Shown here one piece after another: positions 45,335 through 53,360 of a stretch of 64,000 nt of DNA (its first letter is position 1; each line of letters begins with the position of its first letter). The DNA is from Pseudomonas sp. 5P_3.1_Bac2. GTDB lineage: Bacteria > Pseudomonadota > Gammaproteobacteria > Pseudomonadales > Pseudomonadaceae. Both the position numbers and the translations under genes were made by a program. A model generated the notes under the pieces. That model did not search any database. It was not told the DNA's origin and was given only the letters and a program-made list of their open reading frames with translations. The stretch covers positions 372,001 through 436,000 of the forward strand of contig NZ_JANLNY010000030.1 in NCBI RefSeq assembly GCF_025465995.1, written 5' to 3'.

Positions 45335-46318
45335 TTAGGCGGCGTAGTTGGCGGACCACTGCGCTAGAACGGATTGGTAGGGCTTGATGAATTTCTCTTC
45401 GACAAACTTGCCTTGCTCAATGGCCAGGCGGCTGCGTTCTTCGCGGTCGTAAACAATCCGCGTGAATGAATAGTCCTGGTTGTTCAAGCTAGGTTGGTAG
45501 CACTTGCCGGCCGGCGAGTTGGCGTTGTAAATCTCGGGGCGGTAGATTTTTTGGAAGGTGTCCATGGTGCTGATGGTGCTAATCAGCTCCAAGTCGGTGT
45601 AATCCACCAGCAAGTCGCCTGCGAAGTAAAAGGCGAAGGGCGCGACGCTGTTGGGCGGCATAAAGTAGCGAACCTTCAAGCCCATCTTCTGGAAGTACTC
45701 ATCGGTTAATGAGTATTCATCCTGCAGGTATTCAAAGCCCAAGACCGGGTACTGGTTTTCGCTGCGGCGATAGGTGCGGCTGCTGGACACGCTGAGGCAG
45801 ATCACCGGCGGCTTGTGGAAGTGATCTTGGTAGGCACTGGAGCTGACGAACTTCTTAAATAGCTTGCCGTGCAGCTCGCCAAAGTTAGCGGGCGTGCTGA
45901 ATTGTGTTTGGTGTTTGTTGTGCTCAAGTAGCAGCACGCTGAAGTCGTAATCGCGCACGTAAGAAGAGAAGCTATTGCCCGTAATCCCCTCAATGCGCTC
46001 ACCTTTATGGTGGTCGACGATATTGGTTTTTAGGATCTCGATCAGGGGCAGGGCAGCGTCGCCGTTGCTTAAGTCAACGTCTAGCTCTGCCGAGATGATT
46101 TCCAGTTCAACGCTGTAACGATCACCCTTGGGGTTATCCCAATGAGCCAACGCATTGAAGCGATTGTTGATCATCTTCAGGGTGTTGCGCAGGTTCTCTT
46201 GACGGCTGCTGCCACGGGCCAAGTTGGCAAAGTTGGTGGTGGCGCGGGTGTTTTCTGATGGAACGTAGTTCTCATCAAAACTAATGCTCTTAACCGTGAA
46301 ATTAAATGCGTTGCTCAT
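45335..46318 (-). CDS. mesX: DUF1852 protein MesX, partner of MesD
   Basis: 327 residues, beginning MSNAFNFTVKSISFDENYVP, the standard N-terminus of DUF1852. The protein is soluble without signal peptide. Conserved-looking stretches include SSSRTYRRSENQYPVLGFEY and FAFYFAGDLLVDYTDLELIS. MesX is known from genetic work on Acinetobacter and other proteobacteria as required for MesD activity and is suspected to be an oxygenase producing the methyl donor; its chemistry is not settled. It is the first gene of the mesX-mesD operon. An intrinsic terminator sits 25 bases upstream of its start, so expression is probably controlled in the leader. Confidence 0.88.
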   Translation of the reverse strand: MSNAFNFTVKSISFDENYVPSENTRATTNFANLARGSSRQENLRNTLKMINNRFNALAHWDNPKGDRYSVELEIISAELDVDLSNGDAALPLIEILKTNIVDHHKGERIEGITGNSFSSYVRDYDFSVLLLEHNKHQTQFSTPANFGELHGKLFKKFVSSSAYQDHFHKPPVICLSVSSSRTYRRSENQYPVLGFEYLQDEYSLTDEYFQKMGLKVRYFMPPNSVAPFAFYFAGDLLVDYTDLELISTISTMDTFQKIYRPEIYNANSPAGKCYQPSLNNQDYSFTRIVYDREERSRLAIEQGKFVEEKFIKPYQSVLAQWSANYAA

Positions 46319-46343
46319 GTTGATCCGGTGCCCCCAACACTTG

Positions 46344-46378
46344 AAAAAGCCCCGCGCTTATCAATGGCGTGGGCTTTT
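46344..46378 (-). terminator. Intrinsic terminator hairpin in the mesX leader (possible attenuator)
   Basis: On the minus strand AAAAGCCC-A-CGC pairs with GCG-GGGCTTTT around an 11-base loop, followed by a U-rich end. The hairpin ends only 25 bases before the mesX ATG at 46318, leaving no room for a promoter between them. It may simply be the late terminator of the transporter gene ending at 46606. Equally, it may be an attenuator or riboswitch expression platform for mesX-mesD. Confidence 0.7.
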
Positions 46379-46605
46379 ATGCGGAAAATGTCTGCGCACT
46401 GTGTGGCGCTCAGTAAAGACACGAGCGGTTCTGCGCAGAGGAGATGGTGTGGGGGTATTGTCCGGTGTGCTTATGCGTGAGACAAACTCATAGAATTTGA
46501 GATCAAAACAAGTATCGCTCATGAAGTGGGGGTGATCTGCGCAGCGTTTAGGCCCTGTTCAGCCCTGAGGCTAGCCAAGGCCAACGCGGCACAGCCCCGG
46601 CGTAC

Positions 46606-47604
46606 TTAGGCGTCTACTTGCTCGATTAGCTCTGCTTTGGACTCAGGGCGCTGGGCATAACGCTGTGCCAGCACCGCACAGACCATCAGCTGGATCTGGT
46701 GGAACAGCATCAGCGGCAGGATCAGCATGCCCACCCCGGCGCCGGCAAACAGTACCTGGGCCATGGGTACGCCTGTGGCCAGGCTCTTCTTCGAGCCGCA
46801 GAAGACGATGGTGATGCAATCCTCGGTACTGAAGCCTAAGCGCTTGCCCAGCTGCCAGGTGCACAACAGCACCAGCGCCAGCAGGATGCAGCAGACCACA
46901 AGCAAGCCGCCGAGGGCCGGCAGCGGAACTTTGTGCCAAAGGCCGCCGACCACCGCATCGCTAAAGGCGCCGTACACCACCAGGAGGATCGAGCCCTGGT
47001 CGACGAACTTCAGCCAGTTTTTGTTGCGCGCCACCCACTCACCAATCCAGCGCCGGGCGATTTGCCCAGCAATAAACGGCAACAGCAGTTGCAGGGTGAT
47101 GGTGCCGATGGCGTCTAGGGTCGAGCCACTCTCACCTTGGGTACCCAGCAATAGCGCGACCAAAAGCGGGGTGAGGAAGATGCCAAACAGGCTGGAGGCC
47201 GCGGCGCTGCAAATCGCCGCCGGCACATTGCCGCGCGCCAAGGAGGTAAAGGCGATAGCCGATTGCACCGTGGCCGGCAGGGCGCAGAGGTACAGCACGC
47301 CCATATACAGCGGCGCGGTCACCAGCGGCGCCAGCAGGGGTTTGAGCGCCAAACCGAGCAGCGGGAACAGCACAAAGGTGCAGAGGAATATCAGCAGGTG
47401 TAAGCGCCAGTGCAGCGCTCCGGCGACTATGGCCTGGCGGGATAGTTTGGCGCCGTGGAGGAAGAACAGCAGGGCAATGGCCAGGGTCGTGACCCAGGAC
47501 AGCCCCGCTGCCGCCTCGCCGCTGGCCGGCAACAGGCTGGCGCAGATAACCACGGCGAGCAGGCTAAGGGTGAATCGATCAGGGAGCAGGCGGGCTAGGG
47601 ACAT
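46606..47604 (-). CDS. Bile acid:sodium symporter (BASS/YfeH-like) family transporter
   Basis: 332 residues from the ATG at 47604, with a GTG five codons upstream as alternative. About nine to ten hydrophobic segments cover the length, for example FTLSLLAVVICASLLPASG, TTLAIALLFFLHGAKLSRQA and ICSAAASSLFGIFLTPLLVA. FCGSKKSLATGVPMAQVLF is the family's conserved re-entrant region. Substrates in this SBF-like subgroup are mostly unknown; bile acids should not be assumed. It is divergent from an AraC regulator gene, which is a natural candidate for its control. Confidence 0.88.
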   Translation of the reverse strand: MSLARLLPDRFTLSLLAVVICASLLPASGEAAAGLSWVTTLAIALLFFLHGAKLSRQAIVAGALHWRLHLLIFLCTFVLFPLLGLALKPLLAPLVTAPLYMGVLYLCALPATVQSAIAFTSLARGNVPAAICSAAASSLFGIFLTPLLVALLLGTQGESGSTLDAIGTITLQLLLPFIAGQIARRWIGEWVARNKNWLKFVDQGSILLVVYGAFSDAVVGGLWHKVPLPALGGLLVVCCILLALVLLCTWQLGKRLGFSTEDCITIVFCGSKKSLATGVPMAQVLFAGAGVGMLILPLMLFHQIQLMVCAVLAQRYAQRPESKAELIEQVDA

Positions 47605-47685
47605 GCAGGGTTCTCGCACTTGCAGGCTAAAGGTCGCGACACTACCTTGTTGTACTATTACCGACTAACGCCAAAGAGCCTGACA

Positions 47686-48480
47686 ATGTCGTCTAACGGA
47701 CAGCAGAAGCCCTTGCGCCGCAGTATTCCGCAGTTAAAAAGCCTGCCTAGGCCGCTGTTTCGGCGCTTTGAGTCGTTGCCCAATCGCACGCGCACCCATC
47801 GTCATAGCCACCCTTGGGTGCAGCTGTCGTACGCCATTGCCGGGGTGCTGGAGATCCATACCGACGCCGGGCGCTTTGTCGCGCCGCCGCAGCGGGCCGT
47901 GTGGATTCCTGCCGGTCTGCCGCACCAAGTGTTCAGCTCACCCCATACCGAGATGCGCAGTCTGTATGTGGATTGCAGTGTGGCTACGCGCCAGACCAGC
48001 AGTTGCCAGGTGCTGCAGGTCAGTCCATTGCTGCGTGAACTGATCGACGCCTTCAGTGACCTGCCCGTGGAATATGAACTGCAGGGACCACAGGGACGCA
48101 TCGCCCAGGTGCTGCTCGACCAACTCGCCGCCGCGCCACCGGTTGACCTGATGCTGCCACTGCCGCAAAACGAGCGCCTGCGCAGCCTGTGCCGGCGCTT
48201 ACAAGCCCAGCCGGATACACAGACCACCCTGGCGCAGTGGAGCCAGCGCATGGGCCTCTCGGAAAAGACCCTTAGCCGTTTGTTCCTGCGCGACACCGGA
48301 TTAACCTTCCGCGCCTGGCGTCAACGCCTGCGCCTATTCAGCGCCCTGACGCCATTGGAGCAGGGGCAGCGGGTCACCGACGTGGCGCTGGGCTGCGGCT
48401 ACGACTCGACCTCCGCCTTTATCGCCGCTTTTCGCCAGCAGTTTGCCTGCACGCCGAGTGAATTCTTCCGCGCGGGCTGA
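47686..48480 (+). CDS. AraC-family regulator with cupin sensor
   Basis: 264 residues from the ATG at 47686. The N-terminal cupin-like sensor includes RTHRHSHPWVQLSYAIAGVL and FVAPPQRAVWIPAGLPHQVF (fragments), the layout of NimR/YdeC-type AraC proteins. The C-terminal double helix-turn-helix (about 170-262) shows TLAQWSQRMGLSEKTLSRLF and VTDVALGCGYDSTSAFIAAF followed by GCTPSEF-like FACTPSEFFRAG. It is divergent from the BASS transporter gene with about 80 bases between starts, so it likely regulates that transporter. Confidence 0.9.
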   Translation: MSSNGQQKPLRRSIPQLKSLPRPLFRRFESLPNRTRTHRHSHPWVQLSYAIAGVLEIHTDAGRFVAPPQRAVWIPAGLPHQVFSSPHTEMRSLYVDCSVATRQTSSCQVLQVSPLLRELIDAFSDLPVEYELQGPQGRIAQVLLDQLAAAPPVDLMLPLPQNERLRSLCRRLQAQPDTQTTLAQWSQRMGLSEKTLSRLFLRDTGLTFRAWRQRLRLFSALTPLEQGQRVTDVALGCGYDSTSAFIAAFRQQFACTPSEFFRAG

Positions 48481-48565
48481 GCTTCAGTGAGGGGGAATAA
48501 CGCTAGCGCGGGCTCGACAAAATCAGGGGCGACTCACTGGCATCATCAAGCACGGGCCAGTAAAG

Positions 48566-48593
48566 GCCCCGCTAAGATGCGGGGCTTGGTTTA
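48566..48593. terminator. Hairpin between converging AraC and pyrophosphatase genes
   Basis: GCCCCGC-TAAGAT-GCGGGGC (7-bp stem) with short T-rich sequence on the plus side (TTGGTTT) and CCTTT on the minus side. Probable shared terminator of moderate strength. Confidence 0.6.
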
Positions 48594-48606
48594 TCAGCGG
48601 TTTTCC

Positions 48607-49212
48607 TCAGTTCTTCTTGCTGTAGTTATCCAGTGCCGTCTGGATGATTTGCTTAGCCTGCGCCGCATTGCCAAAGCCGTTTAGCTCAACTTTTTTGCGG
48701 CCTTCTGGCAGGTTTTTGTAGACCTTGAAGAAGGCTTCGATACGCTGCCGTTCGATGCTGGGCAGATCGTTGATGTCTTGGATGTTGTCGTAGCTGGGGT
48801 CGATATCGCTGCTGGGTACGCCGATGATTTTTTCGTCTTGTTCGCCGCCGTCGATCATCTTCAGATAGCCGATGGGGCGGAATTTGATCAGCACGCCGGG
48901 GTAGAGGCTTTCACGGGTCAGGACTAAGGCGTCGAGCGGATCGTTGTCGCCGCCGAGGGTGCGCGGCAGCGAGCCGTAGTTGGCCGGGTAGACTACGGGC
49001 ATGGACTGGAAGCGGTCGACAAACACTAGGCCTTCTTCGTTGATTTCGTACTTGGTAAAACTGCCAGCGGGGATTTCTACAGCCATGTGCACGTCATTCG
49101 GCGCATTCTTGGCCTGAGCGGCGTGGAAGGGATGCACAATGGATTTCTCTGCCATGGCCGCGCCGCTACCTAACAGCAGTGTAAGACCTAAAGCGAGCAG
49201 GGACTTTTGCAT
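48607..49212 (-). CDS. Exported family I inorganic pyrophosphatase
   Basis: 201 residues. The first 22 (MQKSLLALGLTLLLGSGAAMA) form a clear Sec signal peptide with an AxA cleavage site, so the enzyme should be periplasmic. The usual bacterial Ppa is cytosolic and about 175 residues, which is the length left after cleavage. The family signature GGDNDPLDALVLT (D-x-D-P-x-D) supplies the Mg2+-binding aspartates. FTKYEINEEG, VYPANYGSLPRTL, PSSDIDPSYDNIQDI and FFKVYKNLPEGRKKV are further conserved segments. It hydrolyses pyrophosphate to phosphate. A periplasmic form would recover phosphate from exogenous pyrophosphate; the OprP/O-type porin elsewhere in the window could supply the substrate (inference). 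Confidence 0.9.
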   Translation of the reverse strand: MQKSLLALGLTLLLGSGAAMAEKSIVHPFHAAQAKNAPNDVHMAVEIPAGSFTKYEINEEGLVFVDRFQSMPVVYPANYGSLPRTLGGDNDPLDALVLTRESLYPGVLIKFRPIGYLKMIDGGEQDEKIIGVPSSDIDPSYDNIQDINDLPSIERQRIEAFFKVYKNLPEGRKKVELNGFGNAAQAKQIIQTALDNYSKKN

Positions 49213-49322
49213 GATGGCTCCTTAGTTATTGGGTTATGTGTTGGGAGCGTCATGCTGATTGGCAATTGTTAGAGATATATTTCAGCGCCACCTCGGCGTG
49301 ATTTTGACTGTGGGATAAGCCA

Positions 49323-50453
49323 GTGCCGCTGATAACCCTTGATTCGCTAAACACACTTTCTGCTCAAGAGTGGGATGGCCTGTGTGCCCGCCCGCAGCCG
49401 TTTTTACGCCATGCCTTTCTCAGTGCCCTGGAGGACAGCGGTAGTGTGTGTGCCGAGACCGGTTGGCAGGTCGCCCACGCGCTGTGGCAGGACGACAGTG
49501 GCCGCACGTTGGCGGCGATGCCGGGCTACGTGAAGAGCCATTCCTTTGGTGAGTATGTGTTCGATCACGCCTGGGCGGATGCCTGCTACCGCGCCGGCAT
49601 TGATTACTACCCCAAGCTGTTGGGCGCGGTGCCGTTTTCGCCGGTTACCGGCGCGCGCCTGCTGGGTGATCCAGCCGCGGCCGGTTGGTTGCTGGATGCG
49701 CTGACGGCGGGCTTGCCGCAGCGTCAGTTAAGCAGTCTGCATATCAACTTCACCACGCCGGCCGAGGGGGATTTGCTCGCCGGGCGCGAAGGGTGGTTGC
49801 AGCGTTTGGGCTGTCAATTTCATTGGCAAAACCGTGGCTACCGTGACTTCCAGGATTTTCTCGACGGGCTCAGTTCGCGCAAGCGCAAACAGATGCGTAA
49901 AGAGCGCGAGCAGGTGGCCGGGCAGGGCATTAGTTTTGAGTGGCTGCATGGCCATGAACTCAGCGAACTGCAGTGGGATTTTGTCTACCAGTGTTACGCC
50001 AATACCTACTATGTGCGCGGCCGTGAGCCCTATCTGAATCGGCAGTTTTTTAGCTTGCTGGCCGAACGTATGCCGCAGCTGATTCGCGTGGTGTTGGCCA
50101 AGCAGGGCACGCGGCCGGTGGCCATGGCGTTTAGCTTGATCAAGGGCGATAGCCTGTATGGCCGCTATTGGGGCTGCTTGGCCGAGTTTGATCGGCTGCA
50201 CTTTGAGACCTGTTTCTATCAGGGCATGCAGCACGCCATTGAGCAGGGTATCCAGCGCTTTGATGCCGGCGCCCAGGGCGAGCATAAATTGATTCGTGGC
50301 TTTGAGCCGGTGCTCACCGAGTCGTGGCATTACCTCTGTCACCCGGGGCTGCGCGAGGCGGTGGCGCATTTTCTGGCGGAAGAACAAGCCGGCGTGCGCC
50401 GTTATGCCGAGCAGGCGCGCGAGTTGTTGCCGTATCGGCACGGGGCCGATTAA
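49323..50453 (+). CDS. FemAB/GNAT-like protein of the DUF482 family
   Basis: 376 residues from a GTG at 49323 with GGGATAAG upstream. The family (peptidoglycan biosynthesis/recognition, formerly DUF482) has a GNAT fold similar to FemAB aminoacyltransferases. Characteristic pieces are QPFLRHAFLSALEDSGSVC, FGEYVFDHAWADACYRAGID, YYPKLLGAVPFSPVTGARLL and LSSRKRKQMRKEREQV. RYWGCLAEFDRLHFETCFYQG and FDAGAQGEHKLIRGF occur near the C-terminus. The cellular role is unknown. It converges on the REP array and ABC exporter. Confidence 0.88.
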   Translation: MPLITLDSLNTLSAQEWDGLCARPQPFLRHAFLSALEDSGSVCAETGWQVAHALWQDDSGRTLAAMPGYVKSHSFGEYVFDHAWADACYRAGIDYYPKLLGAVPFSPVTGARLLGDPAAAGWLLDALTAGLPQRQLSSLHINFTTPAEGDLLAGREGWLQRLGCQFHWQNRGYRDFQDFLDGLSSRKRKQMRKEREQVAGQGISFEWLHGHELSELQWDFVYQCYANTYYVRGREPYLNRQFFSLLAERMPQLIRVVLAKQGTRPVAMAFSLIKGDSLYGRYWGCLAEFDRLHFETCFYQGMQHAIEQGIQRFDAGAQGEHKLIRGFEPVLTESWHYLCHPGLREAVAHFLAEEQAGVRRYAEQARELLPYRHGAD

Positions 50454-50498
50454 GCCAATACCCGAGTGCTTTGCCTATCGATGGCTTTGGCGGTCCCC

Positions 50499-50645
50499 GT
50501 AGGGTGGATGACGCTCTTCTCATCCACCAATGGCCCGTGAAAGTTACCAATCAGGTCAGGCTGATGTGTGGGGTTGGCGCTTTGCTTTTGCGGCGGTTCA
50601 CGGTCTTGCGACAAAGGTGGATGGATAAAGCGCCATCCACCCTAC
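50499..50645. repeat. REP-type double-hairpin unit 1 of a tandem array
   Basis: 147 bases bounded by GTAGGGTGGAT and ATCCACCCTAC. The left end folds as GGTGGATGA/TCATCCACC, the right end as GGTGGATGG/CCATCCACC, and between them CCGTGAA (50535-50541) can pair with TTCACGG (50597-50603). This is a bacterial interspersed mosaic element made of two oppositely oriented REPs. Confidence 0.88.
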
Positions 50646-50693
50646 TGACTGACGCGCGGATTACGTCTCTTCTGATGCGTCTGGTGGTCGCCC

Positions 50694-50836
50694 GTAGGGT
50701 GGATGACGCTCTTCTCATCCACCAATGGGGGCGTGAAAGTTGCCAATCAGGCTGATGTGCGGGCGCTGGTGCTTTGCTTTGTGGCGGTTCACGGTCTTGC
50801 GATAAAGGTGGATGGATAAAGCGCCATCCACCCTAC
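50694..50836. repeat. REP-type double-hairpin unit 2
   Basis: 143 bases, near-identical to unit 1 with the same terminal inverted repeats. The 48-base spacer that separates it from unit 1 is itself repeated between later units, giving an overall period of about 191-195 bases. Confidence 0.88.
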
Positions 50837-50885
50837 TTAATTGATGCGCGGGTTACTTCTCTTCTGACGCGTTTGGTGGTCGCAC

Positions 50886-51028
50886 GTAGGGTGGATGACG
50901 CTCTTCTCATCCACCAATGGGTCGTGAAGTTTGCCAATCAGGCTGATGTGCGGGCGCTGGCGCTTTGCTTTTGCGGCGGTTCACGGTCTTGCGGCAAAGG
51001 TGGATGGATAAAGCGCCATCCACCCTAC
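50886..51028. repeat. REP-type double-hairpin unit 3
   Basis: 143 bases with intact GTAGGGTGGATGA and CATCCACCCTAC ends and conserved interior. Confidence 0.88.
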
Positions 51029-51076
51029 TTACTGATGTTCAGGTTACGTCTCTTCTGACGCGTTTGGTGGTCGCCC

Positions 51077-51254
51077 GTAGGGTGGATAACGCATTTCTCA
51101 TCCACCAATGGCCCGTGAAAGTTACCAATCAGGCTGATGTGCGGGCGTTGGTGCTTTGCTTTGTGGCGGTTCACCGTCTTGCGATAAAGGCGGATGGATA
51201 AAGTGCCGTCCACCCTACTTAAAAGGTGGATGGGTAAAGCGCCATCCACCCTAC
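51077..51254. repeat. REP-type unit 4 plus an extra right-end hairpin
   Basis: Unit 4 (51077-51218) is the most diverged: the left hairpin reads GGTGGATAACGCATTTCTCATCCACC and the right end has two substitutions. It is followed immediately by an extra GGTGGATGGGTAAAGCGCCATCCACCCTAC half (51225-51254, shown as two parts). The array fills nearly all of the 821-base gap between converging genes. Confidence 0.85.
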
Positions 51255-51274
51255 GCAAGCCGCGCCTGTGGCGT

Positions 51275-53119
51275 TTAATCGGTGCCGACAAAGCCGCCGG
51301 TTTGGTGTTGCCACAGGCGGGCGTAAAGGCCGCCGCGCTCGATCAATTCGGCATGGCTGCCGGTCTCAACGATACGGCCCTGATCAACCACAACCAGACG
51401 ATCCATGCGGGCGATGGTGGAGAGTCGGTGGGCGATGGCGATCACGGTTTTGCCTTGCATCAGGCTGTCTAAGTTCTCCTGAATCGCCGCTTCAATTTCT
51501 GAGTCCAGCGCCGAGGTGGCTTCGTCCATGATCAGAATTGGCGCGTTCTTAAGCAGGGCGCGGGCGATGGCGATACGTTGCCGCTGACCACCGGAAAGCT
51601 TAACCCCGCGCTCACCCACCATGGCCTCAAAGCCCCGTCCGCCTTGGCCATCATCCAGCAATGGAATAAAACTGTCGGCGCTGGCTTTGCTCACGGCGGC
51701 GAGCAGCTCCTCTTGTGTGGCATCCGGCTTGCCATACAGCAGGTTGTCGCGGATTGAACGGTGCAGCAGGGCGGTGTCCTGGGTGATCATGCCGATCTGC
51801 GCGCGCAGGCTGTCTTGCGTCACTTCGGCGATGTTCTGCCCGTCGATATAGATCGCCCCGCCTTGCAGGTCATACAGGCGCAATAGCAGGTTAACCAAGG
51901 TCGATTTGCCGGCGCCGGACGGGCCGACCAGACCGATTTTTTCCCCCGCTGCCACGCTCAGGCTTAGGTCGCTGAGCACGCCGCGTTCTTTACCGTAGTG
52001 GAAGTGAATCTGCTCGAAACGAATGGCGCCGTGTTCCAGCTTGAGCGCTTTGGCCTGCGGCTGATCAAGCACCTTACGCGGCTGGACGATGCTCTGCATG
52101 CCGTCCTGCACGGAGCCGACGTTATCGAAGATGCCACCGACCACCCACATGATCCACTCGGCCATGCTGTTGATGCGGATCACCAGGCCTAAGGCCAGGG
52201 CAATGGCGCCGGCACTGATTAAATCCTGCCCCCAGAGCCACAGCGCCAGGCCACCGGTGCTGACGATCAGCACCCCGTTCATGCTGGTGATCAGGAAGTC
52301 CAGAGTGGTGATGATGCGCGCTTGCTGGCGGGTCTTGTCGACCAGCTCCTGCATGGCGTCGCGGGCGTATTGTTCTTCAACTTGGGTGTGAGCGAACAGC
52401 TTGAGGGTCGCGATATTGCTGTAACCATCGACCACGCGCCCCATCAGTATTGACCGCGCTGCCGAGGCGGCAGCAGAACGCTCGCGAATGCGCGGCACGA
52501 AGTAATACAGCGCAGTGCTGTAGCCGGCAATCCATAGCAGCAGCGGTACGACTAAACGCAGGTCGGCTTCGGCGAACAGGTACAGGGCGCTGCCGGCATA
52601 CACCAGCACATGCCACAGCGCATCGATCACCTGCATAGCCGACTCACGCAGGGACGTGCCGGTTTGCATGATGCGTTGGGCAATCCGCCCGGCGAAGTCG
52701 TTCTGAAAGAAATTCAGGCTTTGTTTGAGCACGTAGATATGGTTTTGCCAGCGGATCAGGTTGGTCAGGCCAGGGTTGATGCACTGATGAGTCAGCAGGT
52801 CGTGCAGACCAATAACCAGCGGGCGAATGATCAGCGCCACCAGCAACATCCACAGCAGCTCGTTTTGATAGGTGCTGAAGAACTCATGGCTCGGCGTGGT
52901 CTGGGTCATATCGATCAACTGACCAAGGAAGCTAAACAGCGCCACCTCAATCACCGCGGCGAAAAATCCCACCACTAGAACCGTCGTCATCACGGGCCAG
53001 GCCTGGCGCAGGTAGTGGATATAGAAAGCCAGCATCCCGGTGGGCGGTTCCACATCCGGAGTGGGCTTGAATATGTCGATCAGCGACTCGAAACGGCGAA
53101 ATATCATGGGGTCAGACAT
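51275..53119 (-). CDS. ABC exporter, fused membrane and ATP-binding domains
   Basis: 614 residues from the ATG at 53119, which has AAGGA five bases upstream; an ATG eight codons earlier lacks a ribosome-binding site. The N-terminal half is a six-helix type I exporter domain (about 30-340). The C-terminal nucleotide-binding domain has Walker A GLVGPSGAGKSTLVNLL, Q-loop region IGMITQDTALLHRSI, signature VKLSGGQRQRIAIARALL, Walker B ILIMDEATSALDSE and H-loop AIAHRLSTI. It is a half-transporter that works as a homo- or heterodimer, like MsbA or multidrug exporters. The substrate is unknown. Confidence 0.92.
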   Translation of the reverse strand: MSDPMIFRRFESLIDIFKPTPDVEPPTGMLAFYIHYLRQAWPVMTTVLVVGFFAAVIEVALFSFLGQLIDMTQTTPSHEFFSTYQNELLWMLLVALIIRPLVIGLHDLLTHQCINPGLTNLIRWQNHIYVLKQSLNFFQNDFAGRIAQRIMQTGTSLRESAMQVIDALWHVLVYAGSALYLFAEADLRLVVPLLLWIAGYSTALYYFVPRIRERSAAASAARSILMGRVVDGYSNIATLKLFAHTQVEEQYARDAMQELVDKTRQQARIITTLDFLITSMNGVLIVSTGGLALWLWGQDLISAGAIALALGLVIRINSMAEWIMWVVGGIFDNVGSVQDGMQSIVQPRKVLDQPQAKALKLEHGAIRFEQIHFHYGKERGVLSDLSLSVAAGEKIGLVGPSGAGKSTLVNLLLRLYDLQGGAIYIDGQNIAEVTQDSLRAQIGMITQDTALLHRSIRDNLLYGKPDATQEELLAAVSKASADSFIPLLDDGQGGRGFEAMVGERGVKLSGGQRQRIAIARALLKNAPILIMDEATSALDSEIEAAIQENLDSLMQGKTVIAIAHRLSTIARMDRLVVVDQGRIVETGSHAELIERGGLYARLWQHQTGGFVGTD

Positions 53120-53332
53120 CCTGTCCTTGTGAGGGTGAAGCATCTACGTGGGGGGCTGGGCGCTTTGCCGCAAGTGCCAAAGCCGTTTAGTCGTTACTGA
53201 AAAATCTAATGGGCAGAGGTGTGCATAAGACTGCACGTGAGCGCATTTGCTCAAAATTTTTACTGTGAGGGAAGGGCCGCAACGCTTGCCGGAGCAACGC
53301 GGGCAGGGCTCGGCGCTGTTGTTGCAGAGGGG

Positions 53333-53352
53333 GCCGGGGCGAGTGCCCCGGC
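53333..53352 (-). terminator. GC-rich hairpin after ppiA, probable terminator
   Basis: A perfect 8-bp stem, GCCGGGGC-GAGT-GCCCCGGC, lies 8 bases beyond the ppiA stop. No U-tract follows on the minus strand, so it may act as a 3' stabiliser instead. Confidence 0.5.
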
Positions 53353-53360
53353 GGGAAGGA

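Noticed and set aside
46319..46605. Known SAM riboswitch upstream of mesX
   Set aside because: I could not recognise the conserved cores of SAM-I, SAM-II or SAM/SAH aptamers by eye; only the terminator is supported.
50324..51201. Several short open frames across the REP array that encode repeated peptides such as RRVDDALLIHQW
   Set aside because: They arise from the repeat period, lack ribosome-binding sites and translate hairpin DNA; treated as non-coding.
50499..51254. CRISPR array
   Set aside because: Repeat units are about 145 bases with conserved spacers and inverted-repeat ends, not 23-47-base repeats with unique spacers; no cas genes nearby.
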